Source of the DNA: Streptomyces pinistramenti
Lineage (GTDB): Bacteria; Actinomycetota; Actinomycetes; Streptomycetales; Streptomycetaceae
Direction of reading: 5' to 3'
Assembly (NCBI RefSeq): GCF_020564935.1
Contig: NZ_JAJCXB010000013.1
Location: 62,001 to 126,000, forward strand
DNA length: 64,000 nucleotides
Below, piece by piece: positions 16,659-26,648 of this stretch; position 1 is the stretch's first letter; every line of letters starts with the position of its first letter. The position numbers and the translations under genes are program-made. The notes beneath the pieces were generated by a model that saw only the letters and a program-made list of their open reading frames with translations, searched no databases and was not told the DNA's origin.

Positions 16659-18296
16659 CTACGACGCCGCGCCCCGCGCCCGCGCCAGCCGCTCGCGCAG
16701 CTCGACCTTGCGGACCTTCCCACTGACCGTCATCGGGAAGGCATCGAGGATCTCCAGGTGGCGCGGGATCTTGAAATGGGCGAGCCTGGAGCGGCAGAAG
16801 AACGTCAGCTCCTCCTGCGTCAGCGGGTCTTCGGCGTCCCGGAGGATGACGCAGGCGGCTATCTCCTCGCCGTACTTCGCATCCGGTATGCCGACCACCT
16901 GGACGTCGGCGATCTTGGGGTGCGAGTAGAGGAACTCCTCGATCTCGCGCGGGTAGACGTTCTCCCCGCCCCGGATGATCATGTCCTTGATACGGCCGAC
17001 GATCCGCACGTAGCCGTCGTCGTTCATCACCGCCAGATCACCGGTGTGCATCCAGCGTGCCGCGTCGATCACCTCGGCGGTGCGCTCCGGGTCCTTCCAG
17101 TAGCCGAGCATCACGCTGTAGCCGCGGGTGCACAGTTCGCCGGTGCCGCCGCGGGGCACGGTCACGCCGGTCGCCGGATCGACGACCTTGACCTCGATGT
17201 GCGGCAGTACCCGGCCGGCCGTCGCCGTGCGGTGCTCCAGGTCGTCGTCGCGCCGGGTCTGGGTGGAGACCGGCGAGGTCTCGGTCATGCCGTAGCAGAT
17301 GGAGACCTCCGCCATGTGCATCTCGGCGACCACCCGCTTCATGACCTCCTCGGGACACGGCGAGCCGGCCATGATGCCGGTGCGCAGCGACGTCAGGTCG
17401 TACGAGGCGAAGTCGGGGTGGTCCAGCTCGGCGATGAACATCGTCGGTACGCCGTAGAGCGAGGTGCAGCGCTCGTCCTGGACGGCCCGGAGGGTGGCTG
17501 CGGGGTCGAAGGACGGTGCGGGGATGACGATGCAGGCGCCGTGCGAGGTGGCGCCGAGGTTGCCCATCACCATGCCGAAGCAGTGGTAGAAGGGCACCGG
17601 CAGGCACACCCGGTCCTGCTCGCTGTAGCCGACCGTCTCGCCCACCCAGTAGCCGTTGTTGAGGATGTTGTGGTGGGAGAGGGTGGCGCCCTTGGGGAAG
17701 CCGGTGGTGCCCGAGGTGTACTGGATGTTGACCGGGTCGTCGGCGGACAGCCGTGCCGCGCAGGCGTCGAGCCGGTCCTGCGGTACGGCGGCGCCGGCCG
17801 CCAGCAGCCCGTCCCAGGTCGGGTCGCCGATGTAGATGACGTCGCGGAGGGCGGGGCAGCCGGCACGCACCTGCTCGGTCATCCGCCGGTAGTCGCTGGT
17901 CTTGTGGCGGGTCGCGGAGACCAGGACCTGGATCCCCGCCTGCCCCAGGACGTACGCCAACTCGTGCACCCGGTAGGCCGGGTTGATGTTGACGAGGATC
18001 GCGCCTATCCGGGCGGTCGCGTACTGGACGAGGACCCATTCCGCGCAGTTGGGCGACCAGATGCCGACCCGGTCGCCGGTGGATATGCCCTTGGCGAGCA
18101 GTCCCCGCGCCACCTCGTCGACCGCCCGGCCCAGTTCGGTGTACGTCCAGCGCCGTCCGGATGCGACGTCGACCAGGGCCTCCCGGTCGCCGAACCGCTC
18201 GATCGTCCGGTCCAGGTCGGCGCCGATGGTGCGCCCGATCAGCGGCTGCTCGCCTGCCCCGCTCGCGTACGACAGGGTGGTGTCCGGCCCGTTCAT
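16659..18296 (-). CDS. AMP-binding acyl-CoA synthetase
   Basis: A 545-residue adenylate-forming ligase, FadD-like, activating a medium or long fatty acid to its acyl-CoA. The AMP-binding P-loop [16 protein letters not shown], the YGMTETSPV motif, the [16 protein letters not shown] hinge-preceding motif and the C-terminal catalytic Lys in [10 protein letters not shown] are all intact. It overlaps the upstream ligase gene by four bases (ATGA), so the two are co-translated. The closest resemblance is to acyl-CoA synthetases such as FadD35/AcsA-like proteins of actinobacteria. Confidence 0.9.
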   Translation of the reverse strand: MNGPDTTLSYASGAGEQPLIGRTIGADLDRTIERFGDREALVDVASGRRWTYTELGRAVDEVARGLLAKGISTGDRVGIWSPNCAEWVLVQYATARIGAILVNINPAYRVHELAYVLGQAGIQVLVSATRHKTSDYRRMTEQVRAGCPALRDVIYIGDPTWDGLLAAGAAVPQDRLDACAARLSADDPVNIQYTSGTTGFPKGATLSHHNILNNGYWVGETVGYSEQDRVCLPVPFYHCFGMVMGNLGATSHGACIVIPAPSFDPAATLRAVQDERCTSLYGVPTMFIAELDHPDFASYDLTSLRTGIMAGSPCPEEVMKRVVAEMHMAEVSICYGMTETSPVSTQTRRDDDLEHRTATAGRVLPHIEVKVVDPATGVTVPRGGTGELCTRGYSVMLGYWKDPERTAEVIDAARWMHTGDLAVMNDDGYVRIVGRIKDMIIRGGENVYPREIEEFLYSHPKIADVQVVGIPDAKYGEEIAACVILRDAEDPLTQEELTFFCRSRLAHFKIPRHLEILDAFPMTVSGKVRKVELRERLARARGAAS

Positions 18297-19996
18297 CGGT
18301 AGTTCTCCTCCCGGTATTCGGCACCGCCGTCGCCCAGCGCGGTGCGTTCGCGCAGTTCGATGCGGCGGATCTTGCCGGAGACGGTCTTGGGCAGATCGGC
18401 GAACTCCAGCCGCCTGACGCGCTTGTAGGGCGCGAGCACCTCCCGGGAGTGCGCGAAGAGCAGCTTGGCGGTCTCCGGGCCCGGATCCCAGCCGGCGGCC
18501 AGCACGATGTACGCCTTCGGGACCGCGAGGCGCAGCGGGTCGGGCGCCGGGACGACCGCGGCCTCGGCGACCGCCTCGTGCTCCAGCAGGGCGCTCTCCA
18601 GCTCGAACGGCGAGATCTTGTAGTCGGACGCCTTGAAGACGTCGTCGGCGCGCCCGATGTAGGTGAGCCGTCCTTCCGCATCGCGGGAGCCGATGTCGCC
18701 GGTGCGGTAGAAGCCGCCCGCCATCGCCTCGGCGGTGCGGGACGGGTCGCCGTGGTAGCAGGCCATCAGCCCCACCGGGTGGGTCGAGAGGTCGAGCGCG
18801 ATCTCACCCTCGTCGGCCGGGGCGCCGGTGACCGGGTCGAGCAGGACGACGTCGAAGCCGGGGGTGGGCCGGCCCATCGAGCCCGGAGTGACGGGCCTGC
18901 CCGGGGTGTTGGCGACCTGGACGACGGTCTCGGTCTGCCCGAAGCCGTCTCTGATCGTCACGCCCCAGGAGGTGCGGACCTGTTCGATGATCTCCGGGTT
19001 GAGCGGTTCGCCGGCCGCGACGATCTCCCGCGGCGGGTGCCGCAGCGCCGACAGGTCGGCCTGGATGAGCATCCGCCACACCGTGGGCGGGGCGCAGAAA
19101 CTGGTCACCCGCGCCCGGTCCATCTCGGCCATCAGCCGGGGCGCGTCGAAGCGCATGTAGTTGTGGATGAACACGGTCGCCTCCGCGTTCCACGGCGCGA
19201 AAAGGTTCGACCAGGCGTGCTTGGCCCAGCCCGGTGAGGAGATGTTCAGGTGCACGTCGCCGGGCTGCAGCCCGGTCCAGTACATCGTCGCGAGATGCCC
19301 GATGGGGTAGGAGGAGTGGGTGTGCTCGACGAGCTTGGGGCGGGCCGTGGTGCCGGAGGTGAAGTACAGCATCAGCGAGTCGTCGGCCCGGGTCTCCCCG
19401 GTCGGCCGGAAGTCGTCGGATGCATCGGCGCTCTCCTCGTACGCCTGCCAGCCGACGGCCGCGCCGCCGACCGCGATCCGGGTGTAACCGCCGGGCACGG
19501 TCGCGAACTTCTTGCTGTCCTCGGCGCGCACCACGACGTGCCGGGCCTTGCCCCGGGTGATCCGGTCGGCGAGATCGGCGGGGCCCAGCTGGGGAGTTGC
19601 CGGGATGACGACGGCGCGCAGCTTCATCGCGGCCAGCGCGGTCTCCCACAGCTCCACCTGGTTGCCGAGCATCACGAGGATCCGGTCGCCGGGCCGCACC
19701 CCCTTGCCGGCAAGCCAGTTGGCGACCTGGTCGGAGCGCCTGCGCATGGCGTCGAAGGTGAGCCGGGTCTCGGAGCCGTCCTCCTCGACGATGTGCAGGG
19801 CGGTGCGGTCGTTGCCGCGGGCGATGACGTCGAACCAGTCCAGTGCCCAGTTGAAGTGCACGGGCCGGGGCCAGCGGAATTGAGCACGGGCGGCGTCGTA
19901 ATCCTCACGGTGCCGCAGCAGCAGGTCGCGCGCGGCCCGGAACTCCCGTGTCGCGGCGGGCGAGTGGCCCATCACTGCGCTGTCCGTATCCGTCAT
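18293..19996 (-). CDS. AMP-binding acyl-CoA synthetase (acetyl-CoA synthetase-like)
   Basis: A second adenylate-forming ligase, 567 residues, closer to medium-chain acyl-CoA or acetyl-CoA synthetases. Motifs: [70 protein letters not shown], and [14 protein letters not shown] with the catalytic Lys. It is the first gene of a two-gene operon with the downstream ligase. A GAF-LuxR regulator gene is divergent, 93 bp away, and may control the pair. Confidence 0.9.
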   Translation of the reverse strand: MTDTDSAVMGHSPAATREFRAARDLLLRHREDYDAARAQFRWPRPVHFNWALDWFDVIARGNDRTALHIVEEDGSETRLTFDAMRRRSDQVANWLAGKGVRPGDRILVMLGNQVELWETALAAMKLRAVVIPATPQLGPADLADRITRGKARHVVVRAEDSKKFATVPGGYTRIAVGGAAVGWQAYEESADASDDFRPTGETRADDSLMLYFTSGTTARPKLVEHTHSSYPIGHLATMYWTGLQPGDVHLNISSPGWAKHAWSNLFAPWNAEATVFIHNYMRFDAPRLMAEMDRARVTSFCAPPTVWRMLIQADLSALRHPPREIVAAGEPLNPEIIEQVRTSWGVTIRDGFGQTETVVQVANTPGRPVTPGSMGRPTPGFDVVLLDPVTGAPADEGEIALDLSTHPVGLMACYHGDPSRTAEAMAGGFYRTGDIGSRDAEGRLTYIGRADDVFKASDYKISPFELESALLEHEAVAEAAVVPAPDPLRLAVPKAYIVLAAGWDPGPETAKLLFAHSREVLAPYKRVRRLEFADLPKTVSGKIRRIELRERTALGDGGAEYREENYR

Positions 19997-20089
19997 GCGT
20001 CCTCCTCATTGCCCCGCGACTCCGTGTCATCGTGTAATCAGTGACATAGGTCTCACCACCCCCGAACGGGGGGAAGCGGAGGTGTCGGA

Positions 20090-20935
20090 GTGCGCGTGGA
20101 GTCGGGGTCGGATGAGTCCGTTGACGTGGGGGCGGCGCTGGCGCGTCTGCGCCGGGCCAGCGGACTGCCGGTGGCGTTCGGCGGACTGCTGGCCGGCAGC
20201 GGCCGCTACCGGATCAACGAACTGTCCGGGACCGCGACCGCCGCGCTGCGCGGGCTCAGCATCCATCACGGCAACGGCCTGGGCGGCAAGGCGGTGGTGC
20301 TGTGCCGCCCGTTCGCGGTGACCGACTACCGCGCCTCGTCGGTGATCAGCCACGAGTACGACGCGGCGGTGGCGGCCGAGGGCCTGCGGTCGGTGCTCGC
20401 GGTGCCTGTGGTGGTGCGCCGGCGGGTGCGCGGGGTGCTGTACGGCGCGCTGCGCAACCCGCTGCGGCTGGGCGACGGCCCGCTGTCCGCGGCCATGGAA
20501 GCGGCCCGAGAGCTGGAACAGGCGCTGCTGCTCCAGGACGAGGCGGCCCGGCTGCTGTCGGTGTCCCAGCAGCCGACCGCCGCCGACCCCGCCATGTGGG
20601 AAGAGGTCCGCGAGGCCCACAGCGACCTGCGGTCACTGGCCCAGCGGGTCACCGATCCACTGCTGCGCCAGGAGATGCTGGCCGCCTGCGGCCGGCTCGC
20701 CGCGGCCTCATCGGGCGGCACGGCCCCGGCGGGCGAAGCCCCCGCGCTCTCGCCGCGCGAGGTCGACGTCCTGACGTGCGTGGCAACGGGCGCCACCAAC
20801 GCCCAGGCGGGCGAGCGGCTGGGACTCCGACCCGAAACGGTGAAGTGCTATCTGCGCTCATCCATGCGGAAGTTGGGGACACACTCCCGCATGCAGGCGG
20901 TCATCGCGGCGCGGCGGGCGGGGCTACTGCCGTAG
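20090..20935 (+). CDS. GAF-domain LuxR-family transcriptional regulator
   Basis: A 281-residue regulator. Residues 10-150 resemble a GAF sensor domain (GLGGKAVVLCRPFAVTDYRAS, LAVPVVVRRRVRGVLYGALR). The C-terminal 65 residues are a LuxR/NarL HTH: LSPREVDVLTCVATGATN, AGERLGLRPETVKCYLRSSMRKLG. No phospho-receiver is present. The start is GTG 20090 with GGAGG at 20078-20082. It is divergent from the two acyl-CoA synthetase genes, so it is probably their regulator; related proteins are found beside acyl-CoA ligases in Streptomyces. Confidence 0.85.
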   Translation: MRVESGSDESVDVGAALARLRRASGLPVAFGGLLAGSGRYRINELSGTATAALRGLSIHHGNGLGGKAVVLCRPFAVTDYRASSVISHEYDAAVAAEGLRSVLAVPVVVRRRVRGVLYGALRNPLRLGDGPLSAAMEAARELEQALLLQDEAARLLSVSQQPTAADPAMWEEVREAHSDLRSLAQRVTDPLLRQEMLAACGRLAAASSGGTAPAGEAPALSPREVDVLTCVATGATNAQAGERLGLRPETVKCYLRSSMRKLGTHSRMQAVIAARRAGLLP

Positions 20936-21212
20936 GGCGGCGCCGCGCTCCCCGCTCCTCTCGCCCTCCGGCGCGCAGGCCGCCCATCCCCGCGGGCGAC
21001 GAGGCGCGGCGCGGCGCACCACGAGACGGGGGCGGTCCCCTGTCCGGGTTGCGGAAGGGCAGGAACGTCACCCGCGGGGCGCCCAGCCGGCGGGCGTACG
21101 CTCCGGCCCCTCGCCACCGGGCGCCCGCGCGCCGGCCACACCCCGGTCAATTCCGTTCCTACCGCCGCCATTTCGATTGCCGCGGCACCCGCTCCCCGGC
21201 CATCATCCCCTC

Positions 21213-21770
21213 ATGATCGATGCCACCGCACTCTCCGAGAAGCCGGTGCTGGCCGGTGCCCGCATCCGGCTCGCGCCGCTGTCCATACGCCACGCGGCCG
21301 CCTTCCACGCCGCGGCGCTCGACCCGGAGACCCGCCGGCTGACCGGCTGCCACCACGACTTCACGCTGGAGGAGGTCCAGCAGTGGTGCGCCGGCTCCGC
21401 CGACCGCGCGGACCGCCTCGACCTCGCCATCGAGGACCGCGAAACCGGCCGCTACCTCGGCGACCTCGCCCTGATGGCCATCGACCCCGACAACGCCCAC
21501 GGCACGCTGCGCATCCTCCTCGTCCCCTGCGAGACCGGCCGCGGCCTCGGCACCGAGGCCATCCGCCTCCTCCTGGAATACGCCTTCGACCGCATCCGGC
21601 TGCACCGCGTCCAACTGGAAGTCTTCACCTTCAACGAGCGCGCCCGCCGCACCTACGAACGCTGCGGCTTCGAGGTCGAGGGCCGGATGCGGCAGGCGCT
21701 GTTCTGGGAGGGCGAGTGGCATGACGTGTGGGTGATGGGGGTGGTGAGCGAGAGGGGCGCGAAGGGCTGA
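21213..21770 (+). CDS. GNAT-family acetyltransferase (RimJ/RimL-like)
   Basis: A 185-residue acetyltransferase of the RimJ/RimL/SpeG type. Seen: RIRLAPLSIRHAAAFHAAAL at the start, YLGDLALMAIDPDNAHGTLRI, the acetyl-CoA loop CETGRGLGTEAIRLLLEYAF, and VFTFNERARRTYERCGFEVEG. The ATG at 21213 is preferred to the 21177 frame start because the family begins with the RIRL strand. Substrate unknown. Confidence 0.86.
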   Translation: MIDATALSEKPVLAGARIRLAPLSIRHAAAFHAAALDPETRRLTGCHHDFTLEEVQQWCAGSADRADRLDLAIEDRETGRYLGDLALMAIDPDNAHGTLRILLVPCETGRGLGTEAIRLLLEYAFDRIRLHRVQLEVFTFNERARRTYERCGFEVEGRMRQALFWEGEWHDVWVMGVVSERGAKG

Positions 21771-21992
21771 CGGCAGAGACCGCGCGAACAGGCGGGGCAA
21801 GGGCGCTCTGCGTGCCTTGAGCGGGTCTTGTCCGCCGGGGCTGCTGAAGAGCCGCGCCCGACTCCCCGTCCTTCCGACGCCGTCCTCACCGCCCTCGACG
21901 AACTCACCGACGAGAAGCAAGCCGGTGTGACCTTCTGTGGCCCCCCGCGGATCCCGGCTCTCCACCCCAGTCATCCCACTATGCTGAGCTGC

Positions 21993-22850
21993 ATGACGGA
22001 CGGCATGCGCATCGGCTTGATCTCCTTTGGCGCAGCGGAGTTCGCCACTCTGCGTGAGACGTGTGTCGATAGCGGCCACGATCCCGTCATCTACGCCTAT
22101 TCCCGTTCGATGCGCCCCCGTACGACAACAGATGAGGGCGCGGCCCAGGCCGCAGGCCGAATCACCGCCGCGCTGCCTGCGGGAACGGACCTGCTGCTGC
22201 CGGGCAGCTCCGAAGGGCTGGGCGCCGCACTGCGCGGATACGCTATCGATCTCCTCGTCTGCTACGGGTTCTCGTGGCGACTGCCCCGATCCGTGCTGCG
22301 CATCCCGCGGTACGGCGCGGTCAACATCCACTGCTCGATGCTCCCCAAGTACCGTGGGCCCGCTCCGGTGTTGTGGGCGATCCGCAACGGTGACCCGCAT
22401 CTGGGCATGACGGTTCACCGCATGAATGAGGAGTTCGACGCCGGCCCCGTCCTCGCCCAGCAGGACGGCATTCCCCTTCCGGACGAGGTGACCCCCGAGA
22501 ACCTGTGGACCGGACTGTCCCCGGTGCTGCGCAGCTTGCTCACCGCCGCCCTGGAGCGTGTACCAGACCCGTGTGCCGGTGAACCGCAAGCCGCTGACGG
22601 CGTCAGCCACGCGGGGCTGCTGGAGCCGGAGTTCTCCGTCGTCGACACGGCCAAGACCGCACGCGAGGTACACAACCAGGTGCGGACCTTCCACTTCATG
22701 GGCCCGGACCTTGGCCCTGTCGCCGTCGTCGACGGCCGCCCCCTGAAGGTCTTGCGGACCAGTCTCACTGCGGCCGACGGTCTCCGCCTCGACTGCGCCG
22801 ACGCCCCCGTCTGGATCACCGCCTCGGAGCCCGTGACAGCAAACTGCTAG
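21993..22850 (+). CDS. Methionyl-tRNA formyltransferase-like protein
   Basis: A 285-residue formyltransferase-fold protein. The N-terminal domain carries the 10-formyl-THF site: GAVNIHCSMLPKYRGPAPV with the catalytic Asn/His and HRMNEEFDAGPVLAQQ with the catalytic Asp. A Fmt-type C-terminal domain follows (VHNQVRTFHFMG, then PLKVLRTSLTA). It is shorter than true Fmt and lies outside the usual def-fmt context, so it is more likely an orphan N-formyltransferase, perhaps for an amino sugar or small metabolite. ATG 21993 is chosen; ATG 22005 is also possible. Its 3' end overlaps the convergent NB-ARC gene by a few bases. Confidence 0.72.
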   Translation: MTDGMRIGLISFGAAEFATLRETCVDSGHDPVIYAYSRSMRPRTTTDEGAAQAAGRITAALPAGTDLLLPGSSEGLGAALRGYAIDLLVCYGFSWRLPRSVLRIPRYGAVNIHCSMLPKYRGPAPVLWAIRNGDPHLGMTVHRMNEEFDAGPVLAQQDGIPLPDEVTPENLWTGLSPVLRSLLTAALERVPDPCAGEPQAADGVSHAGLLEPEFSVVDTAKTAREVHNQVRTFHFMGPDLGPVAVVDGRPLKVLRTSLTAADGLRLDCADAPVWITASEPVTANC

Positions 22851-25237
22851 GCGGTGTCGTCACCCAGGTTCCGAGCCACACGCTCAGCCAGCGCCACCGC
22901 CTGCGGATCATCGAACGGGCCGAGCAGGATCAGCACCTCCTGCCGGACGGCTCGGGCTGTTTCGCGCTCGCCAAGAGGGCCGAGTGCGCCGGATAGGTGT
23001 TCCAGAGCGTTCGCGAGTTGCCAGCGGGCGTCGAGCCCACGGTAGGTGGCAACCGCACGGCGGTTCAGCTTCGCTGCCTCTTCAAAGCGCCCCAGCACCT
23101 GGCATGCTTCGCCTGCGCCGTCCAACGCGGCAGCCTCCCTGGCGGCGTCGCCGAGTCGCCGTTGCACAGCGGCCGACTCCCGGAAAAGGCGGAGTGCCTT
23201 CTCAGGATTCCCGCGTGCTCGTTCGACCTTCGCCGACTCCGCCAGCCAGTGTCCCCGCCAGACGTGGTTGTCCTCATCGTCGGCGATCAACAAAGCTGCG
23301 TCGATTGCGCGGCCGGCTGCTTCGAGGTCTCCTGATTCACGCCGCGCCCAGCTGAGCAGAAACAGGGCGTTGCCCTCGCCGAAGTGGTCGCCGATTTCAC
23401 AGAAGTCGGCGAGCGCTTGTTCAACGATCTCTCCGGCCTCCGCGCCCCGGCCGAGTTCGCACAGGGTCTCCGCGAGATTACTCCGCATCAGCGCCGTCCA
23501 GCGGTGGTCTCCGAGTTCGCGGAAGATCTCCGCGCTGTCCTCGAAGTGGCATGTGGCCTCGTCGAGTCGGCGGCGGCGCAGGCCGAGCAGACCGAGGGCA
23601 TTGATGGACACCGCCGTGCCGCGCTTGTCGCCGATACCTCGGCGCATGGCGAGTGCGGCGCGGTGGCATTCCTCGGCTTCGTCGAGCCGCAATGCCTGGA
23701 AGGCGGCCTTGCCCAGGTTTTCGAGCGTCTCCGCCTGCCCGGCCTGCTCTCCCGCGCGCGCGGCGGCATCAACGGCGATCCGGGCGGTCGTCACCCAGTC
23801 TTCGAACGCGTTGTGGTGCATGTAGACGGCCCGCAGCACTACGGCAAGACGCCAGGCGATGCCGGGAAATTCGGCGCCGGCGACGCGGACAGCGGTGACC
23901 AGGTTGGCGCTTTCCGTGCGGTACCACTGAAACGCGGTGTCATAACCTTCGAAGTGGAGTTGCGTGGCGGGCGTGGGGGTCCGGTCGTCAAGGTCGTAGC
24001 GGTCGAACGGCGCGATGGCGCATTGCGCCGCGTACGCGGTGTGGAGATACCAGGCGAGACAACGTCCGAGGATCTCGGTCCGGTCCGCCTCGCTCTCCTC
24101 CTGGCGGACCTGCTCGGCCGCATACGCCCGCAGAAGGTCATGAAATTCGTAGCGCCCCGCGGGGCGCCGCTCCAGCAGATGTGCGCGGACCAGCGTGTCC
24201 AACAGCGCGCGGGTTTGCGGCGGTTCGGTCCCGGCGAGATTCGCGACGGCCGGGAGACCGAACTCGTTTCCGGGGTGCAGGCCCAGAAGGCGGAACAACC
24301 GGGCCGCGGGGCCGGACAGCGCCTGGTACGACCACTCGAAAACACTGCGCATCGCGTCGGCCCCTTCGTCGGCATCGGCTGTCAGGATGCTCCATCGTGC
24401 CGACTCGTCGCGCAGTTCGTCGATCAGCTCGCCGAGCGGCAGTGCCGGCCGGCCCGCTGCGCGTTCGGCGGCGATGCGCAGAGCCAGCGGCAGTCCCGCG
24501 CACAGCCGGGCCAGCTCCGTCAGTTCGGAGCGCCGGTCACGGGTTCGGTAGTCAGCGGTGGTGGCGCGGAGCAGTGCGACGGCGTCCGTCGTCGGGAAGG
24601 TCATGAGCTCCAAGCGCAGTGCGCCCTGTTGAACGACCAGGCCGGACAGATCGTCCCGGCTGGTCACCACGACAAGGCACGCGGCGGTCGCCGGCAGCAG
24701 CGGGCGGACCTGCGTGCTGTGAGCCGCGTTGTCGAGGACGATCAGCATGCGCCGGTCCGCCAGCAGCGACCGGAACATCGTCTCCCGCCGCTCCCGTTCG
24801 GCCGGTACACGGGTGGAGGGGACGCCGAGATCTTCGAGGAAATTTCCCAGTATCTCCTGCGGCGACGCCGGAGAGCCGGCGGAGTAGCCACGCAGATTGG
24901 CATAGAGCTCGCCGCCGGGGAAGTGGGGCCGGATGCTGTGTGCCCAGTGCAGGGCGAGCGACGTCTTGCCGACTCCGGCTGTTCCGGTGATGACCGCGAC
25001 GCGTACGACGTGCGGTTCATCGTGACCACTCGCCACGAGACCGCCGAGGCGGACCTGCTCTTGGGACCGGTTCACGAAATGGCGCACAGCACCACGGAGT
25101 TGATGGGGTACGACGGCCGGGGCGGGGACCGGCTGTTGATGGAAGTGCACCCCACCGTGGACTTCTCCGGCCTGCACGACAGCGTGCGCCGATGCCGAGC
25201 CTTCGAACCGGTTGACGTGCCCTGTTTCGTCGTCCAT
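22847..25237 (-). CDS. NB-ARC ATPase with TPR repeats and amyloid-like N-terminal motif
   Basis: A 796-residue STAND/NLR-like ATPase without the SARP DNA-binding domain of AfsR. Residues 1-50 contain AHAVVQAGEVHGGVHFHQQ, resembling the short amyloid signalling motifs reported at the N-termini of bacterial NLR proteins. The NB-ARC domain (about 55-390) has the P-loop GTAGVGKTS (85-93), a Walker B MLIVLDNAA, and the FHD variant of the MHD motif in YEFHDLLRAYA. TPR repeats fill about residues 430-780 (NLGKAAFQALRLDEAEECHRAAL and similar). It is the last gene of a three-gene operon: the DUF6879 stop is 2 bp before its ATG. Likely an oligomerising sensor; the trigger is unknown. Confidence 0.85.
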   Translation of the reverse strand: MDDETGHVNRFEGSASAHAVVQAGEVHGGVHFHQQPVPAPAVVPHQLRGAVRHFVNRSQEQVRLGGLVASGHDEPHVVRVAVITGTAGVGKTSLALHWAHSIRPHFPGGELYANLRGYSAGSPASPQEILGNFLEDLGVPSTRVPAERERRETMFRSLLADRRMLIVLDNAAHSTQVRPLLPATAACLVVVTSRDDLSGLVVQQGALRLELMTFPTTDAVALLRATTADYRTRDRRSELTELARLCAGLPLALRIAAERAAGRPALPLGELIDELRDESARWSILTADADEGADAMRSVFEWSYQALSGPAARLFRLLGLHPGNEFGLPAVANLAGTEPPQTRALLDTLVRAHLLERRPAGRYEFHDLLRAYAAEQVRQEESEADRTEILGRCLAWYLHTAYAAQCAIAPFDRYDLDDRTPTPATQLHFEGYDTAFQWYRTESANLVTAVRVAGAEFPGIAWRLAVVLRAVYMHHNAFEDWVTTARIAVDAAARAGEQAGQAETLENLGKAAFQALRLDEAEECHRAALAMRRGIGDKRGTAVSINALGLLGLRRRRLDEATCHFEDSAEIFRELGDHRWTALMRSNLAETLCELGRGAEAGEIVEQALADFCEIGDHFGEGNALFLLSWARRESGDLEAAGRAIDAALLIADDEDNHVWRGHWLAESAKVERARGNPEKALRLFRESAAVQRRLGDAAREAAALDGAGEACQVLGRFEEAAKLNRRAVATYRGLDARWQLANALEHLSGALGPLGERETARAVRQEVLILLGPFDDPQAVALAERVARNLGDDTA

Positions 25238-25239
25238 CC

Positions 25240-25818
25240 CTAATGTTGGCGCGGCGGGGGCGACAGGGGCGCCACGTGCTCGTCGAACCAGTCCTCCAGC
25301 GGCTCACCGGTGTTGTAGAGACTTCGAAGGAACTTCTGGCATTGCGGGATGAGATGGGGGTCGACGAACTTTCGCACGGATTCCAGAATCCCCTGTTCGT
25401 CATAGACCGCCTGGTACATCACGTGCGAGCCGAGTGTGTAGATCTCCGGAAGCGGGCCGTCATCCTCGAACTGCGCTACCTGGTCCGCCCCGATGACGTG
25501 GACGGTGCCCCCGCACTGGTCCCTGATGCGCAGGGCGTGCAGTTCCCATTGCATGTAGTCACTGAGTGGTTCGTCGACCACACGGATCCGCCGGGCCTTG
25601 AAGCCGTGCCTGTCGATCTTGCGGTGGTACTCGGCCATGTCCGCACGACCCACTTCCAACAGGCGCATGGACTCGCCCCACTCGCCGCGCGCGAACGCCT
25701 CCCAGCTGTCGTAGCCGGGTTCCTTGAAGGTCTGCTGCCGCTCCAGCTTCCAGAATCCGAGGTCGGCGCAGTTCCAGAAGTGCTTCTCGAAGTCGGCGTA
25801 GTAGGTGTCGAGCGCCAT
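25240..25818 (-). CDS. DUF6879 family protein
   Basis: A 192-residue soluble protein of the actinobacterial DUF6879 family, function unknown. Typical elements: FWKLERQQTFKEPG, ESMRLLEVGRADMAEYHRKI, RIRVVDEPLSDYMQWELHALRI, and the C-terminal FLRSLYNTGEPLEDWFDEHVA. ATG 25818 follows a GGGGGAGC ribosome site and is chosen over the frame start at 25926. It sits between the small 89-residue gene (28 bp away) and the NB-ARC gene (2 bp away), so the three are probably one transcript. Confidence 0.85.
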   Translation of the reverse strand: MALDTYYADFEKHFWNCADLGFWKLERQQTFKEPGYDSWEAFARGEWGESMRLLEVGRADMAEYHRKIDRHGFKARRIRVVDEPLSDYMQWELHALRIRDQCGGTVHVIGADQVAQFEDDGPLPEIYTLGSHVMYQAVYDEQGILESVRKFVDPHLIPQCQKFLRSLYNTGEPLEDWFDEHVAPLSPPPRQH

Positions 25819-25846
25819 CCGCTCCCCCGTGGCGCCGCCGAGGAGA

Positions 25847-26116
25847 CTACGCATCCGGGATGTCCGCCTTGGCCGCCACGATCGTTGCCCTCGGGATGAC
25901 GACCAGCCGCTCCCCGGGATCGACACTCACCCCGTCCGGCAGCCGCCCCTCGTAGGAGGTGGTCAGGTCCGCCCCGATGACCACGACGTCCCCGTTGTCC
26001 AACTCCCACACATCCGGGCAGCTGGCGTTGCCGGACGTCTGTCCCAGCTCGTGCGACGACTTGCCCAGCCGTCGCGCGAAGGATGCCTTGGGATCGGCCT
26101 CCCATTGCTTCGCCAT
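25847..26116 (-). CDS. Small DUF6879-partner protein
   Basis: An 89-residue protein found in front of DUF6879 genes in actinobacteria; function unknown. The N-terminal half (ASFARRLGKSSHELGQTSGN) is helical, and the second half (CPDVWELDNGDVVVIGADLT, PGERLVVIPRATIVAAK) is beta-rich. ATG 26116 has GGAGG just upstream, so the frame extension to 26167 is rejected. It is the first gene of the NB-ARC operon. Confidence 0.82.
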   Translation of the reverse strand: MAKQWEADPKASFARRLGKSSHELGQTSGNASCPDVWELDNGDVVVIGADLTTSYEGRLPDGVSVDPGERLVVIPRATIVAAKADIPDA

Positions 26117-26648
26117 GTCTCCTCCGTATGGCACCTTCTGATGCTGCCTCAGCTTCGCGCCCATCAAGGCTATCGCTCAAAGTGTTCGTTCGACCGTGAA
26201 CTGTCATCATTTTCCCGCCGGTGTGGGCCTTCTCCACGAGTCCGGCGTTTCCCGGATGACCAGTGGACGGGTGCCTGGTGAGGCCCGCTCCGGACCAGAG
26301 CTCGCGCCTGTCCGTGCGGTTCCTCGGAGGAGTCAGTACCTGATCGGACGTGTCTGTAGGCGATGCCGCAGCAGGCCGGCTTGACGGCCGGGCCAGGGAA
26401 ACGTGAGAGCGGGACGGCGTGGCCGCGGTGGAGGTGGCGAGGAGAGAGCGAACAGTGCCACTCGGCGCCGAGATGGAGTGCCGAGATGGAGTGCGGCCTC
26501 GATGGAGCACAGTCCTTCACGCCTGCCCCGGTGAGAGGGGGCCGGTCCCGGCGGTGGCGGCCTCCGTACCGCCCGGCTAGCGTGATCCGGGGAGAATCGG
26601 GGGGGGCGATGAGTACGCCACAGCCCTCGCAGAGAACGGTGCACGATC
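26117..26648. other. Divergent intergenic region with a 13-bp tandem duplication
   Basis: 532 bp without a convincing gene, between the NB-ARC operon and the hydrolase gene, so it should hold both promoters. The only clear structure is a tandem copy of GCCGAGATGGAGT at 26467-26479 and 26480-26492. No strong hairpin was noticed. Confidence 0.5.

Noticed and set aside
16659-19996. A fatty-acid catabolic cluster around the two acyl-CoA synthetases
   Set aside because: No acyl-CoA dehydrogenase, hydratase or thiolase lies nearby, so only the two ligases are claimed.
22847-25237. AfsR/SARP antibiotic regulator
   Set aside because: It has the NB-ARC and TPR parts but no N-terminal winged-helix SARP domain.
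26467-26492. CRISPR-like repeat
   Set aside because: Only two adjacent 13-bp copies without spacers; a simple tandem duplication.
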